Source: JACRLV01 sp045863555 (GTDB lineage: Bacteria; Planctomycetota; Phycisphaerae; UBA1845; Fen-1342). From it: 64,000 bases of DNA. Location of the stretch: contig BTUU01000023.1 of assembly GCA_045863555.1 (NCBI GenBank), forward strand, positions 1 through 64,000, in the 5' to 3' direction. The first letter of the stretch is position 1, and every line of letters begins with the position of its first letter. The position numbers and the translations under genes were made by a program. The notes beneath the pieces are model-generated. The model was given only the letters and a program-made list of their open reading frames with translations, ran no database searches and was not told the origin of the DNA. Shown piece by piece: positions 24,966-33,147 of this stretch.

Positions 24966-26498
24966 ATGCTCCGTACGCCTGACAATTCACCGCTGCTCGC
25001 CATGTCAAGGATCTCCAAGTCCTTCGGCGCTCAGCGCGCCCTCATCGATGTTGACTTCGACCTTCGCGCCGGCGAGGTCCATATCCTTGCCGGCGAGAAT
25101 GGGGCGGGGAAGAGCACGCTCATCAAGATCCTCGGCGGCGTCCACCGGCCGGACGCCGGCGAGATCCGCATCCACGGCCGCCCTGTGCGGTTCCGCTCGC
25201 CGCGAGAGGCCAGCGCCGCCGGGATCGCCCTCATCCACCAGGAACTCTCCCTCGCCCCGTCCCTCTCCGTCGCTGACAACGTCTTCCTCGGCCGCGAACG
25301 CTCGACCGCCGGCTTCGTCGACTACGGGGCCCAGTACGCCGAGTGCCGCGCGATCCTCGGCCGCCTCGGCCTCAACGTCGACCCGCGCGAGCTCGTCGGC
25401 GACCTGCCCATCTCGATGCAGCAGATGATCGAGATCGCCAAGGCCCTCAGCCGCGACGCCTCGATCCTCGTCATGGACGAGCCGACCAGCGCCCTGAGCG
25501 ACATGGAGACCAGCCGCCTGTTCGCCTGCGTCGACGACCTGCGAAACCAGGGCCGCGGGATCATCTACATCACGCACAAGCTCGAAGAGGTCTACCGCGT
25601 CGCCGACCGCATCACCGTCCTCCGCGACGGCCGCTGGATCGCCTCCGCACCCGCGAGCGAGATGCCGCCGCCGGCGCTGATCCGCAACATGGTCGGCCGC
25701 GAGATCGACGACTCAGCACGCGAAACCGCCGCGCTCTCGGCCCAGCCGCCCATCCTGGAACTCGGCGACGTCTCGGTCACAGCGGCGAATCGCGGCGGCC
25801 GCCCGCTCGTCGAGCGCGTCTCGCTCGCCGTCCGCCCCGGTGAGATCGTCGGCCTCGCGGGCCTCCAGGGCTCCGGCAACAGCGACCTGCTCCTCGGCCT
25901 CTTCGGCGCACCGCACCGCCGCCTTTCGGGCCACGTGCGCGTCAACGGCCGCCCTTACGCACCGACGACGCCGGGCAGCGCCATCCGCCGCGGGCTCGCC
26001 CTCGTCACCAACGACCGGCAGCGCACCGGCCTCGTCCTGAACCTGAGTGTCGCCGCGAACGCCACGCTCGCCTCGCTGGAGCGCGTCTCGCCCGGCGGGT
26101 GGATGAGCCGCGGCCGCGAACTGGCCCTCGCCCGCACGACCGAGCGGCTGCGCCTCCGCGCCGCGTCGCTCGACCAGCCGGTCTCGTCGCTCTCCGGCGG
26201 AAACCAGCAGAAGGTCGTGCTCGCGAAATGGATGAACACCGACCCGCGGATCATCCTGCTCGACGAGCCGACGCGCGGCGTGGACATCGGCGCCAAGCAC
26301 GAAATCTACGACCTCATGCGGGCGTGGTGCGCCGAGGGCCGCGCGCTTATCCTCATCACCTCGGAAATGCCGGAGCTGCTGCTCATGTGCCACCGCATCC
26401 TCGTCCTGCACCGCGGCCGGGCGACCGCCCTGCTCGACCGCGCCGAAGCGACGCAGGAGCGCATCCTCGCGGCGTCGATGGGAGGCGGCGGTGAGTGA
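24966..26498 (+). CDS. Sugar ABC importer ATPase (RbsA/MglA type)
   Basis: This 510-residue protein carries two fused ABC ATPase domains, as in ribose/galactose-type importers. Domain 1 has Walker A GENGAGKST and Walker B ILVMDEPTSALSD. Domain 2 has a degenerate Walker A (GLQGSGNSDLL), signature LSGGNQQKVVLAKW and Walker B IILLDEPTRGVDIG, which is typical for the family. The start ATG at 24966 lies 10 bases after TATGAT with no clear ribosome site, so the transcript could be leaderless. The open frame extends upstream but does not look coding. It overlaps the permease gene by 8 bases. No periplasmic sugar-binding protein gene is nearby. Confidence 0.92.
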   Translation: MLRTPDNSPLLAMSRISKSFGAQRALIDVDFDLRAGEVHILAGENGAGKSTLIKILGGVHRPDAGEIRIHGRPVRFRSPREASAAGIALIHQELSLAPSLSVADNVFLGRERSTAGFVDYGAQYAECRAILGRLGLNVDPRELVGDLPISMQQMIEIAKALSRDASILVMDEPTSALSDMETSRLFACVDDLRNQGRGIIYITHKLEEVYRVADRITVLRDGRWIASAPASEMPPPALIRNMVGREIDDSARETAALSAQPPILELGDVSVTAANRGGRPLVERVSLAVRPGEIVGLAGLQGSGNSDLLLGLFGAPHRRLSGHVRVNGRPYAPTTPGSAIRRGLALVTNDRQRTGLVLNLSVAANATLASLERVSPGGWMSRGRELALARTTERLRLRAASLDQPVSSLSGGNQQKVVLAKWMNTDPRIILLDEPTRGVDIGAKHEIYDLMRAWCAEGRALILITSEMPELLLMCHRILVLHRGRATALLDRAEATQERILAASMGGGGE

Positions 26499-27522
26499 TG
26501 CGCTACCGCGACTCGATTCGGCGGCCGCGAGCGGAGGCGCATCGCCGCTCGTCCGGCTGTTTCGCAATCCGGCGACGATGGGTGTGGCCGCACTGCTCTT
26601 CGTGCTCGCCCTCGGACTCGTCTTCCACGCCGACGGTGCGTTCTATAAATGGTCAACCCACCGCGACGCCCTGCGGCAAGCGTCGGTCTACGGCATCCTC
26701 GCCTGCGGCATGACGCTGGTCATCATCACCGCGGGCATCGACCTCTCCGTCGGCAGCATCCTCGGCCTCGTGGCCGTCTGCTTCTCGCTCTTCACGATTC
26801 ACTGGGGCTGGTCGGCGGCCGTCGCGATCCCGGCCGCGCTGGCGATCGGAACAGCCTGCGGGGCGCTCTCCGGCGGTCTGATCGCCCGCTTTGCGATCCA
26901 GCCGTTCATTGTCACGCTGGCGATGATGGTCTTCGCTCGCGGCCTGGCGAAGACCGTCTCCGGCGGCATGAAGGTCTCGACCGCGATCAAGCAGCCCGAC
27001 GGCACCTACCAGTACGTCGACGTGCCCGACCTCTTCGCGATGATCGATTCGCGGCTCCTGGCCGACAACCTGCACGTCGTCAGCGTGATCTTCCTGCTGT
27101 GCGTGCTGCTCTCGTGGGTCGGGCTCTCGCGACTCCGCTGGGGCCGCTACGCCTACGCGATCGGCGGCAACGAGGAGGCGGCGCGGCTATCCGGCGTACC
27201 CGTCGCGGCCGTGAAGATCGGGGTCTACGCGCTTTCCGGCCTCTTCGCGGCCGTCGCGGGTATCTGCCAGGCAGCCCAGGAGCGCCAGGGCGACCCCGAG
27301 GCGGGGCTCACATACGAGCTGAGCGCGATCGCGATCGTCGTCATCGGCGGGACGAGCCTGATGGGCGGGCGCGGCGGCCTCGGGCTCACGCTGCTGGGCA
27401 CGCTGATCATCGGCTACGTCGAGAAGATTCTCAGCATCAACGCCCTGCCCGAAGCCAACCGGCTGATGCTGACGGGGGCGATCATCGTCATCGCGGTGTT
27501 GATGCAGCGGCGGAAGGGGTGA
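26491..27522 (+). CDS. Sugar ABC importer permease (RbsC type)
   Basis: This 343-residue inner-membrane permease of the ribose/xylose/galactose importer family has about eight to ten membrane helices. It contains the family hallmarks GMTLVIITAGIDLSVGSILG and RWGRYAYAIGGNEEAARLSG. The GTG start at 26491 overlaps the ATPase gene, so the two are coupled. Substrate cannot be told from the permease. A ligand-binding lipoprotein must be encoded elsewhere. Confidence 0.93.
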   Translation: MSDALPRLDSAAASGGASPLVRLFRNPATMGVAALLFVLALGLVFHADGAFYKWSTHRDALRQASVYGILACGMTLVIITAGIDLSVGSILGLVAVCFSLFTIHWGWSAAVAIPAALAIGTACGALSGGLIARFAIQPFIVTLAMMVFARGLAKTVSGGMKVSTAIKQPDGTYQYVDVPDLFAMIDSRLLADNLHVVSVIFLLCVLLSWVGLSRLRWGRYAYAIGGNEEAARLSGVPVAAVKIGVYALSGLFAAVAGICQAAQERQGDPEAGLTYELSAIAIVVIGGTSLMGGRGGLGLTLLGTLIIGYVEKILSINALPEANRLMLTGAIIVIAVLMQRRKG

Positions 27523-27565
27523 CAAGGGGACAAAGGAACCAGGTAACAAGCGCCAATGGGCCACC

Positions 27566-28669
27566 CTACAAGAGGCCGCGGGTGAAGGTGTAGGAGCCGA
27601 TGTGCCGCTGCTCAACGATGCGCAGCGAGGTCGCGTCGCGGACTCGGTCGAGTGAGTCACCGCCGATGGGACGCAAGGCATCACGGCCGGGGATCAGAAT
27701 CGGCGCGGTGTAGATGTGAACTTCGTCGGCCAGGCCGCGGCTCAGAAATGCACCGTGAACCTGGGCCCCGCCCTCGACGAGCACATTCGCGAAGCCCGAC
27801 TCACCGATGTGGTCGAGCAGCGCCGCCGGATCGACCGAATCGCGCTGTTTTCCGACCCGGACGATGCGGCAGCCGGCTTTTTCGAGCCTGGATACTGCAG
27901 GTTTCGCGGCGGCGGCCGTCGTGACGATCCACGTCGGCGTCTCGCGCGCGGTTCGAACGAGTTTCGACCGCATCGGCGTCCGCAGCTTCGAATCCAGCAC
28001 GACCCGCACGGCCACGCGTCGCGGCCGGCCGACGCGGCACGTCAATTCCGGGTCATCCCGCAGCACCGTATTCACGCCGACCACGATCGCATCGACGCGC
28101 CCGCGCGTCTTGTGCGCATGCGCCCGGCACGCCTCGTCGCTGATCCACTTCGAGTCACCCGACGCCGTCGCGATCGCGCCGTCGAGGCTTTGGGCCCACT
28201 TGAGGATCACCCACGGCCGGCCCGTTTTCACGAGCTTCGTGAACGGCGCGTTGAGCGTCTCGGCTTCCTCGCGCAGCAGGCCGAGTTCGACGTCGATGCC
28301 CGCCGCTCGGAGCAGCTTTGCACCGCGACCGCGGACGCGCGGGTTGGGATCAGTCATCGCCGCGACGACGCGCGATACACCCGCCTTGATCAGCGCATCC
28401 GTACACGCCGGCGTCTTACCGTGATAGCAGCAAGGTTCGAGCGTGACGTACGCCGTCGCGCCGCGCGCCGCCGCGCCCGCGCTTCGAAGCGCGAACACCT
28501 CCGCATGCGGTCCGCCGAACCGCTTGTGCCAGCCCTCGCCCACGACCCGCCCGCTGCGCACGAGCACGCACCCCACCATCGGGTTCGGCTCGACCGAGCC
28601 CTGGCCGCGCGCGGCCAGCCGCAGCGCCCGCCGCATCATCTGCGCATCGAATTCCGCGATTCTGGACAT
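27566..28669 (-). CDS. ribD: Riboflavin biosynthesis deaminase/reductase RibD
   Basis: This 367-residue bifunctional enzyme performs the second and third steps of riboflavin synthesis. The deaminase domain (residues 1-145) has the zinc motifs GPHAEVFAL and PCCYHGKTPAC. The reductase domain (residues 150-365) has RPWVILKWAQSLDGAIA, SKWISDEACRAHAH, RVDAIVVGVNTVLRDDP and NVLVEGGAQVHGAFL. Length is normal. The start is immediately next to the stop of the upstream DUF1571 gene (no gap), so they share a transcript. No other rib genes are in the window. Confidence 0.96.
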   Translation of the reverse strand: MSRIAEFDAQMMRRALRLAARGQGSVEPNPMVGCVLVRSGRVVGEGWHKRFGGPHAEVFALRSAGAAARGATAYVTLEPCCYHGKTPACTDALIKAGVSRVVAAMTDPNPRVRGRGAKLLRAAGIDVELGLLREEAETLNAPFTKLVKTGRPWVILKWAQSLDGAIATASGDSKWISDEACRAHAHKTRGRVDAIVVGVNTVLRDDPELTCRVGRPRRVAVRVVLDSKLRTPMRSKLVRTARETPTWIVTTAAAAKPAVSRLEKAGCRIVRVGKQRDSVDPAALLDHIGESGFANVLVEGGAQVHGAFLSRGLADEVHIYTAPILIPGRDALRPIGGDSLDRVRDATSLRIVEQRHIGSYTFTRGLL

Positions 28670-29530
28670 TTACTCTTCGGGTGGAGCATCCGCCGCGGCG
28701 GCCGCGTCGTCTTCGGCCGGCGGGTTGCGCTCGAGGTCGAGCAGGAAGTCATCGTCGCTGAGCGTCACGGTCGTGTCGAGGTCCTCGTAGAAATAGGCCG
28801 TGTCGATCGTCTCATCCGGGAAACGCGTGATGGTCCCCACCGGCAGCTCGGTCTCGACGTCGAAGTAGATCTCCTGGATCGGCGCGGCGAAGAGCGCTGG
28901 CGAATACTCCAGCCGCAGCCCGGCCGCGAGCCGCTGTGACTCGCCGATCCGCGACGTTCCGAGAAATGTGATCTTCGCCCCGTCGCGGCCCTTCTCGTAC
29001 GTCGCGAGCGTCCGCGTCAGCATGTTCTCCATGCCGAAGTCGCGCACCGTGTACCGGGCCTCGCCCCACGTCACCGGCGTCTGAATGCTGACGCGGGTGA
29101 TGCCCGGCTTCAGGCCGAATAGCCCATTGCGCGGCACGAACCGCACCTGGTCCTTCTGCTGGCCCTCGACGTACGTCGACTCGCCATACTTGATGTCCGG
29201 GTCGGTCCACTTCATGCGGATGCTGAACGGGCTGCGGCGGAACCAGCACAGGATCCGCTCCGGCCCCTGCATCGACTTCAGAAAGCCCAGGCCGCGGCGC
29301 TCCTGGCGGATGAACGTGATCGTGTACTGGTCGAATTTCGCGCAGCGGTCGCGAACCTCGGTGATGTAACCGATCGGGTCGTTCTTCAGCCGCAGTTCCT
29401 GCCGCCGCGCGACGCCGACGTCGGACGCCTCGGCCGACTTGACCATCCCGACGCTCTTGGGCCCGGCCGTGCAGCCGGTCAGGCAGGCGAGCACGGCGGC
29501 GACGATTGACAATTGGGCGGTTTTTCTCAT
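28670..29530 (-). CDS. DUF1571-type lipoprotein
   Basis: This 286-residue predicted lipoprotein has the lipobox LTGC in VLACLTGC near residue 20; the ATG at 29530 opens this signal, while the frame is open to 29605. The body resembles the DUF1571 family: YTITFIRQERRGLGFL, FSIRMKWTDPDIKYGESTYVEGQ and TRTLATYEKGRDGAKITF. The fold is likely LolA/outer-membrane-lipoprotein-receptor-like, but the function is unknown. The family is common in planctomycetes. The tail is acidic and Ala-rich (DDAAAAADAPPEE). Directly followed by ribD. Confidence 0.8.
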   Translation of the reverse strand: MRKTAQLSIVAAVLACLTGCTAGPKSVGMVKSAEASDVGVARRQELRLKNDPIGYITEVRDRCAKFDQYTITFIRQERRGLGFLKSMQGPERILCWFRRSPFSIRMKWTDPDIKYGESTYVEGQQKDQVRFVPRNGLFGLKPGITRVSIQTPVTWGEARYTVRDFGMENMLTRTLATYEKGRDGAKITFLGTSRIGESQRLAAGLRLEYSPALFAAPIQEIYFDVETELPVGTITRFPDETIDTAYFYEDLDTTVTLSDDDFLLDLERNPPAEDDAAAAADAPPEE

Positions 29531-29670
29531 CGAATGGCGGATTCTAACGGGGATTTGAGCCGTCGGCAGGCGCGCGGGGCCGCCGCGGCAGGAAATGCAA
29601 TTCATGACCGGCCGGGGCGGTGCTGATCCGTTGATGGGGAGACGCTAGAATGGGGAAGAAGGAGCAAGAC

Positions 29671-29868
29671 ATGAGCGCCGTTCCCAGTCCGAAAGCGCAG
29701 GCGCGCGACGTGCTCGATCGGCTGCCCGATGACTGCACGATCGAGGACGTGCAATATCACCTCTATGTGGCGGAGAAATTGCGTCGCCGAATCGAACAGG
29801 CCGACCGTGGAGATACGGTTTCGCACGCTGAGGCGGAGAAGCGGCTGGAGAAATGGCTTATCAAGTAG
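29671..29868 (+). CDS. Antitoxin-like protein of a RelB/ParE-type pair
   Basis: This small helical protein of 65 residues looks like an antitoxin of the RelB/YefM-like group: DRLPDDCTIEDVQYHLYVAEKLRRRI, then AEAEKRLEKWLIK. The second ATG (29671) is preferred to 29650 because AAGGAG precedes it. It overlaps the toxin gene by 16 bases, the usual antitoxin-first arrangement. It should bind and neutralise the toxin and repress the operon. Confidence 0.8.
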   Translation: MSAVPSPKAQARDVLDRLPDDCTIEDVQYHLYVAEKLRRRIEQADRGDTVSHAEAEKRLEKWLIK

Positions 29869-30164
29869 TTTGGACCACTGGCGCGCTCGACGACCTGGAC
29901 GGCATCGCAGCGTACATCGCGCTGGATTCGTCCGCACATGCCGCCGCTGTCGTGTCGCGAATACTCGAATGTTCGCTGTCCGTCGCGGACTTTCCGCTCG
30001 CGCATCGACCAGTCCCCGAACTCGGCGACGACGCCGTGCGGCAGCGAATTGTCTATAGCTATCGGCTCATCTACCGAGTGCTCCAGGATGCCGGTCGTAT
30101 TGAGATCCTCGCGGTGATCCACGGTGCGCGACTCCTCCCCGAGGACTTACGCGATCGCGGTTAG
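29853..30164 (+). CDS. ParE/RelE-family toxin
   Basis: This 103-residue toxin has a RelE/ParE fold: VVWTTGALDDLDGIAAYIA at the start, VSRILECSLSVADFPLAHRPVPE in the middle, then RIVYSYRLIYRVLQDAGRIEILAVIHGAR. The pattern of Arg residues and IHGAR ending fits ParE-like toxins, which poison gyrase, more than RelE ribonucleases, but the target is not certain. Overlaps and follows its antitoxin. Confidence 0.85.
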   Translation: MAYQVVWTTGALDDLDGIAAYIALDSSAHAAAVVSRILECSLSVADFPLAHRPVPELGDDAVRQRIVYSYRLIYRVLQDAGRIEILAVIHGARLLPEDLRDRG

Positions 30165-30199
30165 CTCAGCCTCGACGACCACCCGCAACAGGAAAACCC

Positions 30200-30892
30200 A
30201 TGCCTGCGAGAATGATCCCCTGGTCGCTGCCCGCGATGGCGCACGACGAACAGCTGCGCGCCGGGCGGACGCTGCTGGAGACGATGCGGACACGGCGGTC
30301 GTGCCGGGCGTTTTCACCGCGGCCGGTGGCTCGGGATGTGCTGGAACTGGCACTCGAAATCGCCCACTCCGCACCCAGCGGGGCCAATCGCCGGCCGTGG
30401 CGGTTCGTGTGCATCGACGATCCGGCCATCAAGCGCGAGATCCGCCTCGCGGCCGAGGCCGAGGAACGCGAGAGCTACGACCACCGCATGCCGCAGGAGT
30501 GGCTCGACGCGCTGGAGCCGATCGGCACGAACGCGGAGAAGCCGTTTCTCGAAATCGCACCATGGCTCGTGGTCGTCTTTCGCGTCGACTGGGAGGAAAC
30601 GGCCGACGGGCGGCGGCTGAAAAACTACTACCCCGTCGAGAGCACGGGCCTCGCGAGCGGGTTCTTCCTCGCCGCGTGCCACCACCTCGGCCTCGCGACG
30701 CTCACGCACACGCCCAGCCCGATGGGTTTCCTGCGCAACATCTGCCGACGCCCGGCGGCAGAGAAGCCGTTCCTATTGATCCCGGTCGGCTACCCGGCGG
30801 ACGACGCGACCGTTCCGGACTTGTCCCGGAAGCCGCTCGCCGAGGCGGTGCAGTGGAACCGGGCAGGATGTGAAAAGCGTGAAATAACCTAA
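30200..30892 (+). CDS. Nitroreductase-family flavoprotein
   Basis: This 230-residue FMN-dependent oxidoreductase has the family's N-terminal motif TRRSCRAFSPRPV with the FMN-binding Arg residues, then SAPSGANRRPWRFVCI, and a C-terminal FMN/ substrate loop (LATLTHTPSPMGFLRNI, IPVGYPADDATVPDLSRK). Such enzymes reduce nitro groups, quinones or enones, or dehalogenate. The ATG follows CAGGAAAA. It lies behind the toxin-antitoxin pair and before the recombination scar. Confidence 0.85.
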   Translation: MPARMIPWSLPAMAHDEQLRAGRTLLETMRTRRSCRAFSPRPVARDVLELALEIAHSAPSGANRRPWRFVCIDDPAIKREIRLAAEAEERESYDHRMPQEWLDALEPIGTNAEKPFLEIAPWLVVVFRVDWEETADGRRLKNYYPVESTGLASGFFLAACHHLGLATLTHTPSPMGFLRNICRRPAAEKPFLLIPVGYPADDATVPDLSRKPLAEAVQWNRAGCEKREIT

Positions 30893-30948
30893 AACTGCAG
30901 ACGCTCAACCCGCCGTTTGTTCCGCGTCTGATTCGGCGCCCGAAACGG

Positions 30949-30972
30949 GCGCAGCAGCGTCGGCCCGCTGGG
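30949..30972. repeat. 24-base direct repeat, copy 1
   Basis: An exact 24-base match (GCGCAGCAGCGTCGGCCCGC followed by TGGG) to 31961-31984. To its left a hairpin GCGCCCG-AAA-CGGGCGC (30936-30952) overlaps it. The copy ends exactly where the phosphoesterase fragment begins. Confidence 0.85.
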
Positions 30973-31130
30973 TGACGTATCTGTGCAACGGGGCGGTGTG
31001 CGGCGGCTGGTGGAAGGGGCCGAACCAGGAGTTTTCGGAGGGGTATTCGCTGGTTGATTTGTTCAGCGACGGGACGTTCGAGAGCGAGTATGTGACGTAT
31101 GGGTGGAAGGCGGAGACGGGGAAGGCGTAG
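30972..31130 (+). pseudogene. Truncated C-terminal tail of a phosphoesterase gene
   Basis: The 53 codons from VTYLCNGAVCGGWWKGP to KAETGKA and the stop match the 3' end of the phosphoesterase gene 18487-19482. Only one residue differs (Ser for Gly). At DNA level about ten bases differ, almost all at third positions. No start codon or catalytic part is present, so it is a remnant. The left junction lies in CTGGG, which is shared by the phosphoesterase gene (CTGGGCGTGACG) and the 24-base repeat. Confidence 0.9.
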
Positions 31131-31259
31131 GCGGCACCAGCCAGCGTGGCGCCAATGACGGTATTTCGGGAACCGGCACGGCTTTTGCCCATCTAATCCC
31201 TGGCAGGCCAACGCGGATATCAATGGATAAAGCGTAACCGGCCGCGTCAGGAGTCAATC

Positions 31260-31847
31260 GTGAGTCCCCGCGACGTTTTTGGTTTTCTCTTTCTCGCGGC
31301 ATGTATGGTCATCGCGTACGTGCTGGTACGGACCGAACAACCCGAGAGGCGCTCGAACGCAGCCGATGCGCAATTGAGCGCCGCCAGCTCGTCCGGAGAC
31401 GCTGACACCGTGGATCAAAATTCTCTGGCGACCGCGGTCGACGGTGCGAGCAGCTCGTTGCCGACCGTCCGACTCGACGACGCGGCCAAAGAACCGGCGG
31501 CCCCGGGCGAAAGCGATCTGACCAGGCTATGTCCGCAACCTCCATCGCGACCTAGCTTCATGAATGATAATAAGGCGGAACCGCCCCGCTTAATCTGCAA
31601 CTATGATCTCCGAATTCGCGACATGTTGAGGTCAATTCGAGCTCCAGGTGCGGGCGACTTGAACAACGATGGGGTGGTCGGTCTCGACGACTTGGCAGCG
31701 CAACTCTCGACGTTTGGTAAGTCAGCCGAGGCGCAATACGCAGATGGCGACATCGACAGCGATGGGGATGTCGACGAGGATGACATTGCCATTCTGGTAG
31801 AGAACTTGGGCACGTCCAGCGTGCCGTTCGCATTGCCCCGCGATTAG
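31260..31847 (+). CDS. Membrane-anchored protein with dockerin-like repeats
   Basis: This 195-residue protein starts at GTG 31260, preceded by AGGAG. An N-terminal membrane helix (VFGFLFLAACMVIAYVLV) is followed by a Ser/Ala/Asp-rich linker of about 70 residues. The last 60 residues hold two EF-hand-like repeats, GDLNNDGVVGLDDLAAQLSTFG and GDIDSDGDVDEDDIAILVENLG in abbreviated form, as in planctomycete dockerin-like tails. There is no catalytic domain, so it may be only a calcium-binding surface element. Alone on its strand beside the phosphoesterase remnant. Confidence 0.65.
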   Translation: MSPRDVFGFLFLAACMVIAYVLVRTEQPERRSNAADAQLSAASSSGDADTVDQNSLATAVDGASSSLPTVRLDDAAKEPAAPGESDLTRLCPQPPSRPSFMNDNKAEPPRLICNYDLRIRDMLRSIRAPGAGDLNNDGVVGLDDLAAQLSTFGKSAEAQYADGDIDSDGDVDEDDIAILVENLGTSSVPFALPRD

Positions 31848-31940
31848 TCACGGATGTGAAGTGGAGCCATCTTAATTCACGCAACGGTCAATCAACGGAA
31901 GCCGGCGAGTCTCGCAATGATCGCGTCGTCGACGCGCCGT

Positions 31941-32204
31941 TCATTCAGTGCCTGGAACGCGCGCAGCAGCGTCGGCCCGCTGGGCGGCAATGATCCTTCG
32001 GAATTCGTCACGAAGTCGCTCTTTCTCGCGGTTGCGCGCTGCCTGTACGCGGGCTCGACGGGCGCGGGATTCGGGATCGTCCGGCGCGAGAGCGCGGGCC
32101 GCGTCGAGCAGATCGCAGAGCGCCTGGAACCGCTCCGTCGGCGTCCGCGCCGCATTGATCGCGATTTGCTGCCGAATGCTCTCGTCGGCCCAGGTTTCCG
32201 CCAT
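31941..32204 (-). CDS. Small helical hypothetical protein
   Basis: This 87-residue highly charged helical protein was not recognised. It reads MAETWADESIRQQIAINAAR, then TERFQALCDLLDAARALAPD, and ends in an Arg-rich helix RDEFRRIIAAQRADAAARV. The ATG at 32204 has CAGGAA upstream. The C-terminal codons contain the 24-base repeat shared with 30949-30972. Another frame on the same strand (ending at 31892) reads PTLLRAFQALNERRVDDAII, which looks like the start of a nucleotidyltransferase partner and may be a remnant. Confidence 0.55.
   Translation of the reverse strand: MAETWADESIRQQIAINAARTPTERFQALCDLLDAARALAPDDPESRARRARVQAARNREKERLRDEFRRIIAAQRADAAARVPGTE
31961..31984. repeat. 24-base direct repeat, copy 2
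   Basis: Second copy of the 24-base sequence at 30949-30972. Here it lies inside the 3' end of the small gene 31941-32204. Similarity to the region left of copy 1 fades beyond the exact match, as expected for a decayed duplication. Confidence 0.85.
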
Positions 32205-32316
32205 GCGGCTGATTCCTGTTTCCCCCCGGTTGCGTGCCGTCACGGAATTGTTCGGAGAGCGTAGGTAACGAGGTAATCAAGACCCACTCGTCATGAGATC
32301 CACTCGCAACCGCGCG

Positions 32317-33006
32317 TTACGACCCCATCTGCCGTGCGATATCTTGGTGCAGCGTGACCAGCTCTTCCAGCGGCACCGGGCGGCGGCTCGTCTTCTCGAT
32401 CGGTCGCGACTCCGTAGTCCAAAGGAAGGGTACGACGCTGAATCCATGGTTGTCGGGTGCTGCCGCGATTTCCTGCTCCCACCCCGCCCACCGCAGATCC
32501 GCGTAGAACGCCCGCCGCCGCTCTGCGTCCAACATCGCGTGAACCCAGGCGCTGTAACTGATCGCCAGCGAAGACCAGCCCAGGTCGTCTGGCCCAAAGT
32601 ACGCGACGTCGCCAGGCGACGCGCTGCCGAGAAAACCTCCGTTGATCGCGAATACGCCGCCGAGCACGTCGACTCCAACAACCACGCCGACCGGCGGCGC
32701 GTCCCCTGCCCAACCAAGAAGTGCGCTCGCCGACACGATGTTCAAGCGGCACCTTTCATGGCCGCAGCCAAGAATCCGCAGCCACCCGCCGTCTAGCAGG
32801 ATTCCACCGGTATGGAAGGCCAGTGCTCCCAGATAGGACCTTGCCGACACCTGCAAGGCTGCGATCTCGCGTCTCCCGGCATCGTTGCCGCCTGGAAGCA
32901 CAACAGGAGGGGGCACCGACTCGGTCAGCAACGCCACGATCACGGGCCATGCCGGATCGGGTACGTCCATCAGCTCTTCGACAGTTCGTCCCATCTGGTG
33001 AATCAT
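32317..33006 (-). CDS. DUF2625 family protein
   Basis: This protein is of about 229 residues and its family has no known function. It was recognised from its pattern: RTVEELMDVPDPAWPVI, ARSYLGALAFHTGGILLDGGWLRILGCGHER, GGVFAINGGFLGSASPGDVAYFGPDDLGW, FYADLRWAGWEQE and VPFLWTTESRPIEKTSRRPVP. It is a soluble, probably cytoplasmic protein. Start is 33006 or 32994 (the next Met, which fits homologue starts better); neither has a clear ribosome site. The open frame extends upstream to 33321 but looks non-coding. DUF2625 genes occur sporadically in bacteria, in keeping with the accessory character of this region. Confidence 0.8.
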   Translation of the reverse strand: MIHQMGRTVEELMDVPDPAWPVIVALLTESVPPPVVLPGGNDAGRREIAALQVSARSYLGALAFHTGGILLDGGWLRILGCGHERCRLNIVSASALLGWAGDAPPVGVVVGVDVLGGVFAINGGFLGSASPGDVAYFGPDDLGWSSLAISYSAWVHAMLDAERRRAFYADLRWAGWEQEIAAAPDNHGFSVVPFLWTTESRPIEKTSRRPVPLEELVTLHQDIARQMGS

Positions 33007-33147
33007 ACGAGTAAGGTGCCGGCCATCGTTCAGCGAATTCGTTGCGGACTCCCGCGGCGGGCGTTCGTCGCGGCCCAAATTTCGGGAACCAGCCCCCCGC
33101 CCGACCGTCCAATCTTCCGGCCGACCCACGACGGCAGGAGATGACCC

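Noticed and set aside
26653..27075. Minus-strand frame inside the sugar permease gene
   Set aside because: Asp/Arg/His-rich shadow opposite conserved transmembrane helices.
29650..33006. This accessory-looking stretch as an integrated mobile island
   Set aside because: It has toxin-antitoxin, remnant and sporadic genes, but no integrase, transposase, flanking tRNA or clear terminal repeat was seen; the 24-base repeat is too close and fits a local rearrangement better.
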